From assembly GCF_003368325.1 (NCBI RefSeq), contig NZ_CP031466.1, positions 806,001-870,000 of the forward strand: a DNA stretch of 64,000 nt, read 5' to 3'. This stretch comes from Paraburkholderia caffeinilytica. GTDB lineage: Bacteria; Pseudomonadota; Gammaproteobacteria; Burkholderiales; Burkholderiaceae. Below the pieces are notes generated by a model. That model saw nothing but the letters and a program-made list of their open reading frames with translations. It made no database searches and was not told the DNA's origin. Positions 50,057 to 59,488 of the stretch are shown in pieces (position 1 is the first letter of the stretch; every line of letters begins with the position of its first letter). Made by a program: the position numbers and the translations under genes.

Positions 50057-51033
50057 TCCCGTGTTGGGCGGAACGACGAAGCGGAGGAATGCGCGCCTAG
50101 AAACTGGCAGACAGTGCGATGCAGCGCCTTTACGCCGGGACTCGATTCGAGCGCACGCCAGCATCCATGTACGAGCCCGGTTCCAATCCATAACTGCGCG
50201 TGTCCGCCGGCCGCATTAATGCGCTCGACAAACACCCTCGCGTCGTCCCGTAACGGATCGTGTTCGACACCGATGGCAAGCGTTGGCGGCAGGCCGTCGA
50301 AGCGCGACGCATCGAGGGGTATCGTCCACGCAGGATAGGGTGGCTGTTCGCCCCCGCTTTTGCCCCAATAAAGATCGCGAAACGCATGGACATCGGCAAG
50401 CGTAAGCATCGGCGCATGCGCTTCGCTTTCGCGCGCAGGCATTTGCGGCTCGGTGCCGAGCATCGGATAGACCAGTGCAAGGCTGTGCACGCCTTGAATG
50501 CCGTCGTCGCGCAACCGCATCGCGACGCTGGCAGCGAGATTGGCGCCGGCACTGTCGCCCGCCAATTGCAGCGCGCCTTCCGCCCGGGAATCGAACGGCA
50601 ACCGGCCGGCCAATGCGGCGAGCGTAATCTCCAGACAATCCTCATGCGCGGCGGGAGCGTGATGTTCCGGAGCAAGCCGGTAATCGACCGCAATCACATC
50701 GAGTCCGGTATCCGCGGCAATACGCGCTGTCACGAGCTCGTGACTATCCAGCGAGCCGAGCACGAAGCCGCCACCGTGAAAGTACAGCACCGTGCTGTCA
50801 GGTGTCCCGCCCGTCTTTCCGCGATGTCGATAGAGTCGCAGTCCGATCCGATGCCCGGCGCTCGCCTGAAACACAGCGTCTTCGGCTATCACATCCGCGG
50901 GTAAAGGCGGCGTGAGTGCCGCCGCATAGCGCTCGTAAATCGCGCGCTGTTTGCTCGGCGGCAATGAAGTGGAATGCCCCGCATAGATGGCAGCGGTCCG
51001 TTCGATGAACGCAGCGATTTCCGGTTCAAGCAT
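50050..51033 (-). CDS. hocS: Acylcarnitine hydrolase HocS-like alpha/beta hydrolase
   Basis: 327-residue hormone-sensitive-lipase-family esterase. Oxyanion motif HGGGF at residues 86-90, nucleophile Ser161 in LAGDSAGANLAAS, a later Asp in GVEHDPLRDD and His in GLVHGCW. ATG 51033 (MLEPEIAAF) has GGGGAG 6 nt upstream and overlaps the end of cdhB by 8 nt; a longer start at 51054 is possible. In P. aeruginosa the gene in this position, hocS, frees L-carnitine from short-chain acylcarnitines; the same order here makes that role likely. Confidence 0.78.
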   Translation of the reverse strand: MLEPEIAAFIERTAAIYAGHSTSLPPSKQRAIYERYAAALTPPLPADVIAEDAVFQASAGHRIGLRLYRHRGKTGGTPDSTVLYFHGGGFVLGSLDSHELVTARIAADTGLDVIAVDYRLAPEHHAPAAHEDCLEITLAALAGRLPFDSRAEGALQLAGDSAGANLAASVAMRLRDDGIQGVHSLALVYPMLGTEPQMPARESEAHAPMLTLADVHAFRDLYWGKSGGEQPPYPAWTIPLDASRFDGLPPTLAIGVEHDPLRDDARVFVERINAAGGHAQLWIGTGLVHGCWRALESSPGVKALHRTVCQFLGAHSSASSFRPTRDQ

Positions 51034-51550
51034 GCTCGCTCCCCGCGCTGCCATTACGTGTCGTCTTGACAGGCAAGCCGATCACGCGGCCTGCAAACCT
51101 GGCGGCCGGCAACACGGCGTGCACTTCCGCCAGCGCCCGCACGCGCGCTTCGACATCCGGGTCGAAGGCAACAGCGCGTGGTCCGCCGGTATCGACGTGG
51201 AGCAGCATCTGTTCACCCGCGGCCACCGGTTCGACGCCCTCGTCGGCGAACATGTCGAGGTACAGATGCAGCCGCTTCGCGTCATGCCCAAGCACGCGCA
51301 TATCGACGCGAACCTGCGCGCCTTCCTTGATTTCATGCAGATAGTTGATATGCGCTTCGAGCGTATAGATCGAGCGGCCACGTTCTTTGCGCACCACATC
51401 GGGCAGCCCGATCGCGTCGATCAACGCATCGGTTGCGAAGCTGAAAATCAGCATGTAGAACGCGTCGCGCAAGTGACCGTTGTAGTCGACCCACTCGGCG
51501 CGTACGGTATCGCGATAGCAGGGCAGTGAAGCGAGGTCCGGCGTTGGCAT
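51026..51550 (-). CDS. cdhB: Betainyl-CoA thioesterase CdhB
   Basis: 4HBT hot-dog thioesterase of 174 residues, the carnitine-operon thioesterase that hydrolyses betainyl-CoA to glycine betaine and CoA. AEWVDYNGHLRDAFYML carries the D-Y-N-G-H-L active-site signature. The ATG at 51550 is used. A TTG two codons earlier (51556) has a better-spaced AAGGA site, so the true start may be there. Overlaps hocS and follows cdhA by about 100 nt. Confidence 0.87.
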   Translation of the reverse strand: MPTPDLASLPCYRDTVRAEWVDYNGHLRDAFYMLIFSFATDALIDAIGLPDVVRKERGRSIYTLEAHINYLHEIKEGAQVRVDMRVLGHDAKRLHLYLDMFADEGVEPVAAGEQMLLHVDTGGPRAVAFDPDVEARVRALAEVHAVLPAARFAGRVIGLPVKTTRNGSAGSEHA

Positions 51551-51649
51551 ATGCAATCGTTTCCTTTGTCCCTATGAATGGGGCTGTCCGCCGCGATCAT
51601 GTGCGCCCGGTGCATCCAGACGGGGCCGGGCGTATTCCTGCACGCAGTA

Positions 51650-52615
51650 TCACTCCCCGGGAAGCAAACCGTGCCGCGCCTTGGCTTCCCCAATCGCCGC
51701 CAGCACACTCGTAATGCAATCGTCCCGATAGCGCTCAAGCTGTTTGATCGAGCGCGGCCCGACTTGTTCAGACGTCCCGTCCACCACCCGGTCGATCAAT
51801 TCGTCAGTTAGCTGCGGTGCAACCAGTTTAGTCCACGGCAGCGCCAAAGCCGGCCCAAACTGCTGCATGAAGTGACGCATCCCCGCATCGCCGCCCGCCA
51901 GGGTGTACGTCAGGAACGTGCCCATGAACGACCAGCGGATGCCCGCGCCGAAGCGGATCGCATCGTCGATTTCACCCGTGGTCGCCACGCCTTCGTTGAC
52001 CAGATGCAGCGCCTCGCGCCACAGCGCTTCGAGCAAACGGTCGGCGATAAAACCGGGCACTTCCTTGCGCACGAGAAGCGGTCGCATCGAGAGCGAACGA
52101 TACACCTGTAGCGCCGCGTCGATGGTTGCCGGTGCGGTACGTTCGCCGCCGAGCACTTCGACGAGCGGCAGCAGATACACCGGATTGAACGGGTGCCCGA
52201 CGATGCAACGTTGCGGATTCACCGCCCGTGCATAGAAATCGCTCGGCAGCAGGCCGGAGGTGGACGAGGCGATGATCGCGTCCGGCTTTGCCGCACGGCT
52301 GATCTGCTCGTGCAAGGCGAGCTTCAGCTCCTCGCGTTCGGGCGCGCTCTCCTGAACGAAATCCGCCTGCTCGACACAGGCTTCGATCGTCTCGACGAAA
52401 CGCAACCTGTCGGGTGTCGCGCCCTCGGCGAGACCGACGCGTTCCAATGCCGGCCACGCATTGGCGATGTTCTCGCGCAACTGTTTCTCCGCGCCAGGAG
52501 CGGGGTCCCACGCGACGACGTCGAGCCCGTGCGCGAGCGCCCGCGCGACCCAGCCGCTGCCGATCACGCCCGCGCCGATGGCCGCAAATGTTTTGATATC
52601 GACGATCACTGCCAT
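51650..52615 (-). CDS. cdhA: L-carnitine dehydrogenase CdhA
   Basis: 321-residue NAD-dependent enzyme of the 3-hydroxyacyl-CoA dehydrogenase family that oxidises L-carnitine to 3-dehydrocarnitine. Nucleotide site [12 protein letters not shown] (Gly14-Gly19). The catalytic region has [12 protein letters not shown] and the His motif [16 protein letters not shown], followed by a C-terminal helical dimer domain ([21 protein letters not shown]). ATG 52615 has AAGGAAG 8 nt upstream. Placement between cdhC and cdhB confirms the assignment. Confidence 0.92.
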   Translation of the reverse strand: MAVIVDIKTFAAIGAGVIGSGWVARALAHGLDVVAWDPAPGAEKQLRENIANAWPALERVGLAEGATPDRLRFVETIEACVEQADFVQESAPEREELKLALHEQISRAAKPDAIIASSTSGLLPSDFYARAVNPQRCIVGHPFNPVYLLPLVEVLGGERTAPATIDAALQVYRSLSMRPLLVRKEVPGFIADRLLEALWREALHLVNEGVATTGEIDDAIRFGAGIRWSFMGTFLTYTLAGGDAGMRHFMQQFGPALALPWTKLVAPQLTDELIDRVVDGTSEQVGPRSIKQLERYRDDCITSVLAAIGEAKARHGLLPGE

Positions 52616-52691
52616 TGCTGATGCTTCCTTTGCCTATGAGTTCTCAGGTTCCGAAACGCGCTGTATCGAGCGCAACGGATACGCGACATGG

Positions 52692-53621
52692 TCATGCGTA
52701 CTGTCCCGCAACACGCCGTTCCAACTGCCGTTCGCCGCGTGCGGGCAAGCCGAGCTTGCGGCGGCCTTCCGCGGGCGTCAGCGCGCGTCCGCCGAGCCGT
52801 TCGATGATCTCGACCGCGCGTTGCACCAGCGTGCCGTTCGTTGCGGGCACACCTTTGTCGAGCCAGATGTTGTCTTCGAGGCCGACGCGCACGTGGCCGC
52901 CGAGGAGCATTGCCTGCGCGACCATCGGCATCTGCATGCGGCCGATGCCGAAACCGGCCCATTGCGCGCCGGGCGGAAGGCTGTCCGCCATCGCCTTCAT
53001 CGTCGTGGTATCGGCGGGCGCGCCCCAGGGAATGCCGAGGCAGATCTGAAACAGCGGCGGCGCGTCGAGCAAACCCTCCTTGAGCAATTGCTTCGCGAAC
53101 CACAGATGCCCGGTATCGAAGATCTCCAGTTCCGGTTTCACGCCGAGTTCCTGAATACGTTGAGCGCCGGCCCGCAATTGCGCGGGCGTCGACACATAGA
53201 TGTAGTCGCCGTCGCCGAAATTGAGCGTGCCGCAATCGAGCGTGCAGATTTCGGGCAGCAATTCCTCGACGTGCGCAAGCCGCGTCAAGCCGCCCACAAG
53301 GTCGGTTCCCGCGCCGAAGCGCATCGGATCTTCGCCGGGACCGATCTCGAGATCGCCGCCCATGCCCGCCGTCAGATTGATGATCACGTCGGTGCCCGAC
53401 GAGCGGATCCGGTCGACGACTTCTCGATACAACTGCGGATCGCGGCTGCCACGGCCGGTCTTCGGATCGCGCACGTGGCAATGCGCGACGGTGGCGCCGA
53501 CTTTCGCGGCTTCGATAGCGGCGTCGGCGATCTGCTTCGGCGTAACGGGGATGGCCGGATGCTTGCCGACCGTATCGCCCGCGCCGGTGACCGCGCAGGT
53601 CACGATGACTTCATGATTCAT
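52692..53621 (-). CDS. cdhC: 3-dehydrocarnitine:acetyl-CoA trimethylamine transferase CdhC (BKACE/DUF849)
   Basis: 309-residue beta-keto acid cleavage enzyme. It uses acetyl-CoA to split 3-dehydrocarnitine into betainyl-CoA and acetoacetate. Zn ligands in VAHCHVRDP (His47, His49), with further family blocks [23 protein letters not shown] and [18 protein letters not shown] 53621 ([16 protein letters not shown]) is the family start; upstream frame is not coding. Sits between caiX and cdhA. Confidence 0.93.
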   Translation of the reverse strand: MNHEVIVTCAVTGAGDTVGKHPAIPVTPKQIADAAIEAAKVGATVAHCHVRDPKTGRGSRDPQLYREVVDRIRSSGTDVIINLTAGMGGDLEIGPGEDPMRFGAGTDLVGGLTRLAHVEELLPEICTLDCGTLNFGDGDYIYVSTPAQLRAGAQRIQELGVKPELEIFDTGHLWFAKQLLKEGLLDAPPLFQICLGIPWGAPADTTTMKAMADSLPPGAQWAGFGIGRMQMPMVAQAMLLGGHVRVGLEDNIWLDKGVPATNGTLVQRAVEIIERLGGRALTPAEGRRKLGLPARGERQLERRVAGQYA

Positions 53622-53722
53622 GCGTGCTAATTCCTGTGGATTGAAATGCGCGACTGGATGGACGCAAGCTGGACCGGGTCGGAGCCGACGGCGCTTAAGC
53701 CGACCGCGCCCGGGCGGCCCCG

Positions 53723-54676
53723 TCAAAGCCCGAGATAGGCTTTCACCGCGGGCAGGCCGTCTTTACCGTCATACGTCTTCACGCCTGCGAGCCACGCATC
53801 CAGTACTTGCGGGTTCTTCTTCAGATACGCTTTGGCGGCATCGGCGGGCTTCTCCTTGTTCATCACCGATTGCATCACCACGTTCTCCAGTTGCGTCGAA
53901 AAGCGCAGATTGCTCACGAGCTTGCCCGCGTTCGGGCACCGCGTCAGAAAGTCGGGGGACGTCAGCGTATAAACGCGTGCTTCGCCATCGTTCGGACCGA
54001 ATACGCCCTCGCTGCCGGTGAGGTATTTCATGTCGATCTGGATATTCATCGGATGCGGTTCCCACCCTAGGAACACCACCCATTTCTTCTCGCGAATGGC
54101 GCGATCCACGGAAACCAGCATGCCTGCTTCACTCGATTCGATCAGCTTGAAACCGCCGAGGCCGAACTGATTGCTGGCGATCATTTTCTGAATCGCCGCA
54201 TTCGCGCTGCTGCCCGGTTCGATGCCATAGATCTTGCCGTCGAGCTGATCGCGGTGTTTGGCGATGTCGGCGAACGTCTTCAGGCCGGCGTCGTACTCGT
54301 AGCTCGGCACGGCGAAGGTCGCTTTGGCGCCAGTCAGGTTAGGCGGTTGCAGCACCTGAATCGATTTCGAATCGACGAACGGTGCAATCGCTTTCTCCTG
54401 CACCGGCCACCAGTAGCCGAGCGACACGTCCAACTGTTTGCTCTTCAGACCCGCGAACGAAATCGGCACCGACGCGACGGTCGTAACAGGTTGATAGCCG
54501 AGTCCTTCGAATACGGTCGATGCGAGCGCCGTGGTCGACGTGATGTCTGTCCAGCCGATATCGGCAAAATGCACCGCGCGGCAGGTGGAGGGATCCTGCG
54601 CGAAGACCGGCGACGCGGCGACGACGGCCGCCAGACAGGCAAGATGGGTAAACAAGGCTTTGACGCGTGACTTCAT
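53723..54676 (-). CDS. caiX: Carnitine ABC transporter substrate-binding protein CaiX
   Basis: 317-residue periplasmic binding protein of the ProX/OpuAC glycine-betaine group. Signal peptide 1-26 ([15 protein letters not shown]). Ligand-box residues typical of the group are in [27 protein letters not shown] and [12 protein letters not shown] (aromatic cage Trp/Tyr). First gene of the carnitine operon; no ABC permease or ATPase is beside it, so, as in Pseudomonas, it probably shares a distant choline/betaine transporter core. ATG 54676 has GAGGGA upstream. Confidence 0.9.
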   Translation of the reverse strand: MKSRVKALFTHLACLAAVVAASPVFAQDPSTCRAVHFADIGWTDITSTTALASTVFEGLGYQPVTTVASVPISFAGLKSKQLDVSLGYWWPVQEKAIAPFVDSKSIQVLQPPNLTGAKATFAVPSYEYDAGLKTFADIAKHRDQLDGKIYGIEPGSSANAAIQKMIASNQFGLGGFKLIESSEAGMLVSVDRAIREKKWVVFLGWEPHPMNIQIDMKYLTGSEGVFGPNDGEARVYTLTSPDFLTRCPNAGKLVSNLRFSTQLENVVMQSVMNKEKPADAAKAYLKKNPQVLDAWLAGVKTYDGKDGLPAVKAYLGL

Positions 54677-55037
54677 GACGTTCCCTCTTCGGACACGTTG
54701 AACAGCGTGTTGCGAAATGGCCGCGGCGAGTAAAACCGAGCGGCCCCCGGACCTGCGCGATACGGCTCGAGTCATGCTTGAGCAAGGCTTGAGCTGCACG
54801 AGTGACGTAACGTTAATGCCCCATATTCCTGCCAAAGCGACCGCCAGCGACCCGTTCTTGCTCCCACGCGACAGCGAGGGAAAACCAGCATTGTTTGTCA
54901 TTGCGGTGCAGCATCGATTTGCGGCGGTGAATTTTGATGCGCCTTGCCGGCTTGCGCGCTGCTTGCTACGCTCGCCCGGAATCCCGCGTTCGCTTGCGGT
55001 TTGTGTCCCTCTGTGCCCCTGATCGAGTCTGCGCACG
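54677..55037. other. Control region between caiX and cdhR
   Basis: 361-bp divergent gap. CdhR is known to activate the caiX operon in P. aeruginosa from this position, so its site should lie here; I cannot point to a convincing repeat. Short frames in the gap have no coding character. Confidence 0.5.
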
Positions 55038-56054
55038 ATGTCCGAAGATGTGTCGTTCCTGTTGCTGCCTGGCTTTTCGGCGATCGGCTTCATGTCGGCG
55101 GTCGAACCGTTGCGCGTGGCGAACCGCTTTCGCGGCGATCTCTACCGCTGGCGCATTCTGAGCCTCGACGGCGCGCCGGTCGCGGCCAGCAACGGTATTT
55201 CGATCAATGCCGATGCGGCAATCGCCGACATCCACGAGGCGCGGACGGTATTCGTCGTCGCGGGCTTCGAGCCGCTCGCCTGCTATACGCGCGTACTCGG
55301 CGATTGCCTGAAGCGGCTCGAGCGCGCGGGCGCGACGCTCGGTGGCATCGACACGGGCAGCTTCATCCTTGCAGAAGCCGGACTCCTGAGCGGCTCGGAC
55401 AGCGTGACCGTGCATTGGGAAGCGCTGTCGGCGTTCAGCGAGCGCTATCCTTCGCTGAATGCAAGCCAGGAGCTGTTCGAGATCGGCGCGCGGCGCATCA
55501 CCTGTGCGGGCGGCACGGCGTCGATCGACATGATGCTGGATCTGATCGGCCGCAAGCACGGTGCAGCGTTGGCCTCGGCGGTCTCGGAACAGTTCGTCGT
55601 GAGCCGGATCCGGCAGCGTTCGGATCACCAGAGGATGGAAATTGCGGCGCGTTACGGCGTGCACAACCGCAAGCTGATTCAGGTGATCGGCGCAATGGAG
55701 CAGCACATGGAAGAGCCGCTGACGCCCGACCAGCTCGCGCAGGAAATCAGCGTGACGCGACGGCAACTGGAGCGGCTGTTCTGCGCTTCGCTGAAGGACA
55801 CGCCGACGCATTTCTATCTGCAACTGCGCCTCAGCCGTGCGCGTGAGTTGCTGCAACAGACCGACATGTCGATCACATCGATTTGCGTCGCATGCGGATT
55901 CGAGTCGCCTTCGCATTTTTCGCGGACGTATCGCGCGCGGTTCGGCGTGAGTCCGAGAAGCGACCGTCAGGTGACGGGCGGCAGAAATGGCAGTGTGGTG
56001 TCGTCGTCGAGCGAGGCGGCGCAGGCGTCGGCGGCGGCATTGTCGGAAGGCTGA
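55038..56054 (+). CDS. cdhR: Carnitine catabolism regulator CdhR (GlxA/AraC family)
   Basis: 338 residues. An N-terminal DJ-1/PfpI-like (GATase1) sensor domain (about 5-170; SFLLLPGFSAIGFMSAVEPLRVANRF and GGIDTGSFILAEAGLL) is joined to a C-terminal AraC-type double helix-turn-helix (about 220-315; LAQEISVTRRQLERLFCASLKDTPTHFYLQLRLSRARELL, and the second helix CVACGFESPSHFSRTYRARFGVSP). It senses carnitine and activates the divergent caiX-cdhCAB-hocS operon. A Ser/Ala-rich tail of about 25 residues follows. Confidence 0.92.
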   Translation: MSEDVSFLLLPGFSAIGFMSAVEPLRVANRFRGDLYRWRILSLDGAPVAASNGISINADAAIADIHEARTVFVVAGFEPLACYTRVLGDCLKRLERAGATLGGIDTGSFILAEAGLLSGSDSVTVHWEALSAFSERYPSLNASQELFEIGARRITCAGGTASIDMMLDLIGRKHGAALASAVSEQFVVSRIRQRSDHQRMEIAARYGVHNRKLIQVIGAMEQHMEEPLTPDQLAQEISVTRRQLERLFCASLKDTPTHFYLQLRLSRARELLQQTDMSITSICVACGFESPSHFSRTYRARFGVSPRSDRQVTGGRNGSVVSSSSEAAQASAAALSEG

Positions 56055-56274
56055 TTTCGTTGCGCACTAACGGTTATGGGCCGCTGGCTGCTTCGCCGGG
56101 GCTTGCTCGTCCGGTTCAGGCGGTGCGTTACGCATCAGGCGTCGAACATCGAGAGGCGGCTTTGTCGCTGAGCTTCTAACGACATTCCATTGTGATTGTG
56201 CTGATTTCAGCAACAGTGAATTCGTGGATTAGGGGTTTACCCTATATTCGCTGACTCCTAGACTGTCTCCACTG

Positions 56275-56297
56275 GCTGCAAACAAACGGTTTGCAGC
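56275..56297 (+). promoter_or_regulatory. Hairpin in the leader of the DUF4148 gene
   Basis: GCTGCAAAC (56275-56283) pairs with GTTTGCAGC (56289-56297) around a 5-nt loop, about 20 nt before the GGAG ribosome site of the gene at 56330. It may stabilise the transcript or be an operator. Confidence 0.45.
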
Positions 56298-56329
56298 ACG
56301 GCAAAAAACAATCTCTGGAGGTAGTCGTC

Positions 56330-56656
56330 ATGAAATCCCTGATCGAAGCTGTTGTTATCGCCGCCCTCATCACTGCGCCGCTCGCCGCTTTTGCCCAAAC
56401 CAGTCAGCCGGTAACCCGCGCCCAGGTGCGTGCGGAGCTGGTGCAACTGGAAAAAGCGGGTTACAACCCGGCTTTGTCGAATGCGGATGACTACCCGGCA
56501 AACATTCAGGCTGCTGAAGCCCGCGTCGCTGCACAAAACGGCGTAGCCCAAACCAGCGGTTATGGTTCGGCTACGAACGGCTCGTCGCAAGCAGGCAGCC
56601 GCACCGAAACGACACCGAGCTCGTATTCGGCTCCGGTTGTGAACTTCGGTCATTAA
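56330..56656 (+). CDS. DUF4148 small exported protein
   Basis: 108 residues from ATG 56330 with CTGGAGG upstream. Signal peptide (residues 1-21; ends APLAAFA-QTS), then the DUF4148 core VTRAQVRAELVQLEKAGYNPALSNADDYPANIQAAEARVAAQ and a Ser/Thr/Gly-rich tail. This family occurs in many copies in Burkholderia genomes. Its function is unknown, though members are frequently strongly expressed under stress. Flanked by a leader hairpin and a strong terminator, as a single-gene unit. Confidence 0.88.
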   Translation: MKSLIEAVVIAALITAPLAAFAQTSQPVTRAQVRAELVQLEKAGYNPALSNADDYPANIQAAEARVAAQNGVAQTSGYGSATNGSSQAGSRTETTPSSYSAPVVNFGH

Positions 56657-56707
56657 TAGGCGGTGGCGCGAGCAATAGGTTCGCGCCCGCCTGATTGACT
56701 GCGGTAG

Positions 56708-56751
56708 ACAGCGCCCCCGCTTTCACTTCAATGTGAAAGCGGGGGCGCTGT
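56708..56751. terminator. Bidirectional terminator, 19-bp perfect stem
   Basis: A 19-nt arm at 56708-56726 (starting ACAGCGCCCCCG) pairs perfectly with 56733-56751 around TTCAAT. It lies between the convergent DUF4148 and LysR genes. The strongest stem in the window. Confidence 0.85.
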
Positions 56752-56802
56752 GCTGTTGGGCGTTGAACGAAGCCGGCGGCGCTGCTGGCCTCAGGCGGGC
56801 AC

Positions 56803-57711
56803 TTAGCCCTGAACGGCAGTCAACTGACGGAGTTGCTCCAGCAGCTTCACGGCCGGACTCGGCAAGATACCCTGACGGCGCCGAAAGGCCGTCAACGTGC
56901 GGCGCGCGACCACGCCAGGAATCGGCAGCGTATCGAACACGCCAGCCGCGCTTTCGGTGTCGTACATCGGCGTGGCCATCCAGCTCAGAAATCCAGCACG
57001 CGTCACCAGGCTTTTCAGCACCGTGATCGAGCGCGTCTCGACGGCAATCTGCGGCATGCCGAGTCCATGCTCGGCAAACAGTTGCTGCATATGCTCGAAC
57101 GGACCCGTTCCACGCGGCGGCACACACCACTGCTGATCGAGCGTGTCGGCAAGCGATAAATCCGCTTTGTTTCGCAGCGGATGATCGAGCGCGGCGACCA
57201 CATAGCTCGTGTCTTCCCACCTGCAATCGGCAATCGCGACAATCTCTTCCGTGTCCGGCAAGGCCATGCTGAGCGCGAGATCGATCTCGTGTTTCATCAG
57301 ACTGTCCGCGAGCCGGTCCCATACGCCCTCGATGATTTCCACGCGCAGATTCGGCCAGCGCGCCAGCACGCCGCTCACCGCGAGCGGCAGCACGAGCGTC
57401 GCAATGCTCGCCACCGCGCCGACGCGGATCGTCCCTTTCGCGAGGCCGCGCATCGCGTCGATCTCCTCGCGCGCGTGATCGGCTTCGCGTTGCAGCAGCG
57501 TGGCGTGCGGCAGCAGCGCGCTGCCGATCGCAGTCAGCTGCATGCCCTTCGAGTGCCGTTCGAACAACGGCGCGCCGACCTGATCCTCGAGCCGCTTGAT
57601 GGTGCGGCTCAGCGCGGGTTGCGTGACGTGCAGCACTTCCGCGGCACGGCCCAGGCTGCCGCTTGCGACGATGGTTGCAAACGCGTGCAATTGCTGAAGA
57701 TTGAAAGTCAT
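56803..57711 (-). CDS. LysR-family regulator of the benzoylformate module
   Basis: 302 residues from ATG 57711 (MTFNLQQLHAFATIVASGSLGRAAEVLHVTQPALSRTIKRLE). Effector domain about 90-295. It is divergent from the benzoylformate decarboxylase gene across 102 bp that hold an 8-bp inverted repeat and promoter, so it should control mdlC and the genes after it. The effector is not known; benzoylformate or mandelate would be logical. Confidence 0.9.
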   Translation of the reverse strand: MTFNLQQLHAFATIVASGSLGRAAEVLHVTQPALSRTIKRLEDQVGAPLFERHSKGMQLTAIGSALLPHATLLQREADHAREEIDAMRGLAKGTIRVGAVASIATLVLPLAVSGVLARWPNLRVEIIEGVWDRLADSLMKHEIDLALSMALPDTEEIVAIADCRWEDTSYVVAALDHPLRNKADLSLADTLDQQWCVPPRGTGPFEHMQQLFAEHGLGMPQIAVETRSITVLKSLVTRAGFLSWMATPMYDTESAAGVFDTLPIPGVVARRTLTAFRRRQGILPSPAVKLLEQLRQLTAVQG

Positions 57712-57723
57712 GCGCAAAAGTAA

Positions 57724-57744
57724 TGCCTTTTCTCAAAAAAGGCA
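57724..57744. promoter_or_regulatory. LysR-type operator candidate
   Basis: TGCCTTTT (57724-57731) and AAAAGGCA (57737-57744) form a perfect inverted repeat with a 5-bp centre. It lies between the LysR start (57711) and the mdlC promoter, immediately upstream of its -35, the normal place for a LysR recognition site. Confidence 0.65.
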
Positions 57745-57745
57745 A

Positions 57746-57774
57746 TTTTCAATCAACCTCGAGCTTCCGATAAT
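57746..57774 (+). promoter_or_regulatory. Candidate mdlC promoter
   Basis: TTTTCA (57746-57751; 4 of 6 to the -35 consensus), 17-bp spacer, GATAAT (57769-57774; 5 of 6 to the -10). It lies 39 bp before the mdlC ATG and directly next to the LysR-type repeat. Confidence 0.55.
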
Positions 57775-57813
57775 GTGCCATCAAGAAACGGCGCTCATCA
57801 AAGGGAGACATGG

Positions 57814-59433
57814 ATGATCAGCAACGCGCCCCGTTCAGACGTATCGGGATCCTCTCAACACACCACGTCTACCGTGCGCCACGCCGTGATCGATCTCATG
57901 AGGCGCCTCGGCATGACTTCGGTGTTCGCCAATCCGGGCTCGACGGAATTGCCGCTGTTCCGCGATTTCCCGCAAGATTTCCGCTATGTGCTGGGTTTGC
58001 AGGAAGCGGTCGTGGTCGGCATGGCCGACGGATATGCGCAGGCCACCCGCAACGCTTCGTTCGTCAATCTGCACTCGGCGGCAGGCGTGGGCAACGCGAT
58101 GGGCAATATCTTCACCGCGTTTCGCAACCGCACGCCGATTGTGATTACCGCCGGGCAGCAGGCCCGTTCGATTCTGCCGTTTGATCCGTTTCTCGCCTCG
58201 ACACAAGCCACCGAGCTGCCGAAGCCCTACGTCAAGTGGAGCATCGAGCCGGCACGCGCCGAAGACGTGCCGCTGGCGATCGCGCGCGCCTACTACGTGG
58301 CGATGCAGGAGCCGCGCGGGCCGGTGCTGGTGTCGATTCCCGTCGACGATTGGGATCGCGCCGCGGAGCCGGTGCCGGCACGCGTAGTCAGTGCCGAGAC
58401 GCGGCCGGAGCCGTTTGTGCTGGCGCAGATCGGCGCGGCGCTCGATACCTGCGCACGGCCGGCTTTCGTGGTGGGCGGCGCAGTCGATAGGGCCGGCGCT
58501 TGGGACGAAGTCGTGCGTCTCGCCGAACGCCACAACGCCCGCGTATTCGTCGCGCCGATGACGGGCCGCTGCGCGTTCCCCGAAGACCATCGCCTGTTCG
58601 CCGGTTTCTTGCCGGCCATGCGCGAGAAGATCGTCGAACTGCTCGGCGGCCATGACCTGATCTTCGTGATCGGCGCGCCGGCCTTCACGTATCACGTCGA
58701 AGGTTACGGCCCGCATCTGCCTGCCGGCGCAACGCTGTGCCAGTTGATCGACGATCCGGCCATCGCGGCGTGGGCGCCGACCGGTACCGCGGCGGTCGGC
58801 AATATTCGCCTCGGCGTGGCCGATCTGCTGACGCAGCCCGCGCCGAAAACACGCCCCTTGCCCGCACCACGCGCCGCATCGCCACGCGCAGAACCGTCTG
58901 CGTTGATGTCCGTGGCGTTCGCGTTGCAAACCCTCGCCGAGGTGCGCCACGCGGACGATATCGTGGTCGAGGAAGCACCGAGCTCGCGGCCGGTGATGCA
59001 GAGCTATCTGCGGTTCACACGCAGCGGCACCTTCTACACGATGGACAGCGGCGGCCTCGGCTACGGCATGCCGGCGGCCGTCGGCGTGGCGTTGGCGAAA
59101 CCCGGCACGCGCGTGATCGGCCTGATCGGCGACGGTTCCAGCATGTATTCGATCCAGGCCATCTATAGCGCCGTGCAGATGAAGCTGCCGATCACGTTCG
59201 TGATCCTGAACAATTCACGCTATGCCGCGTTGCAGGACTTTGCTCCGGAATTCGGCTTTGGTCCGGCCGATCCTGTGCAAGGCACCGATCTGCCGGGGCT
59301 CGACTTCGTGGCGCTTGCGGCGGGCATGGGTTGCCAAGGCACGCGCGTGACCGATGCCGAACGCCTGCACGGCGTGCTGCGCGACGCGTTGGCGTCGTCC
59401 GCGCCGATGCTGGTCGAAGTCGTCGTCGCTTGA
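57814..59433 (+). CDS. mdlC: Benzoylformate decarboxylase (ThDP-dependent)
   Basis: 539-residue thiamine-diphosphate enzyme that converts benzoylformate (phenylglyoxylate) to benzaldehyde and CO2. Residues matching the characterised Pseudomonas putida active site are present: Ser43 (NPGSTELPLF), Glu64 (GLQEAVVVG), His87 (NLHSAAGVGN) and His294 (GAPAFTYH), corresponding to Ser26, Glu47, His70 and His281. The ThDP-Mg motif is GDGSSMYS...NN near residue 445. A 20-residue Ser/Thr-rich N-terminal extension precedes the fold. Followed by an aldehyde dehydrogenase gene 55 bp on. A phenylpyruvate or other 2-oxo acid decarboxylase is a less likely alternative. Confidence 0.88.
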   Translation: MISNAPRSDVSGSSQHTTSTVRHAVIDLMRRLGMTSVFANPGSTELPLFRDFPQDFRYVLGLQEAVVVGMADGYAQATRNASFVNLHSAAGVGNAMGNIFTAFRNRTPIVITAGQQARSILPFDPFLASTQATELPKPYVKWSIEPARAEDVPLAIARAYYVAMQEPRGPVLVSIPVDDWDRAAEPVPARVVSAETRPEPFVLAQIGAALDTCARPAFVVGGAVDRAGAWDEVVRLAERHNARVFVAPMTGRCAFPEDHRLFAGFLPAMREKIVELLGGHDLIFVIGAPAFTYHVEGYGPHLPAGATLCQLIDDPAIAAWAPTGTAAVGNIRLGVADLLTQPAPKTRPLPAPRAASPRAEPSALMSVAFALQTLAEVRHADDIVVEEAPSSRPVMQSYLRFTRSGTFYTMDSGGLGYGMPAAVGVALAKPGTRVIGLIGDGSSMYSIQAIYSAVQMKLPITFVILNNSRYAALQDFAPEFGFGPADPVQGTDLPGLDFVALAAGMGCQGTRVTDAERLHGVLRDALASSAPMLVEVVVA

Positions 59434-59488
59434 TCTCGGGCGAGTGTCTTGCCCGCATTCATAAAACTTTCCGCAGGAGACAAACACG

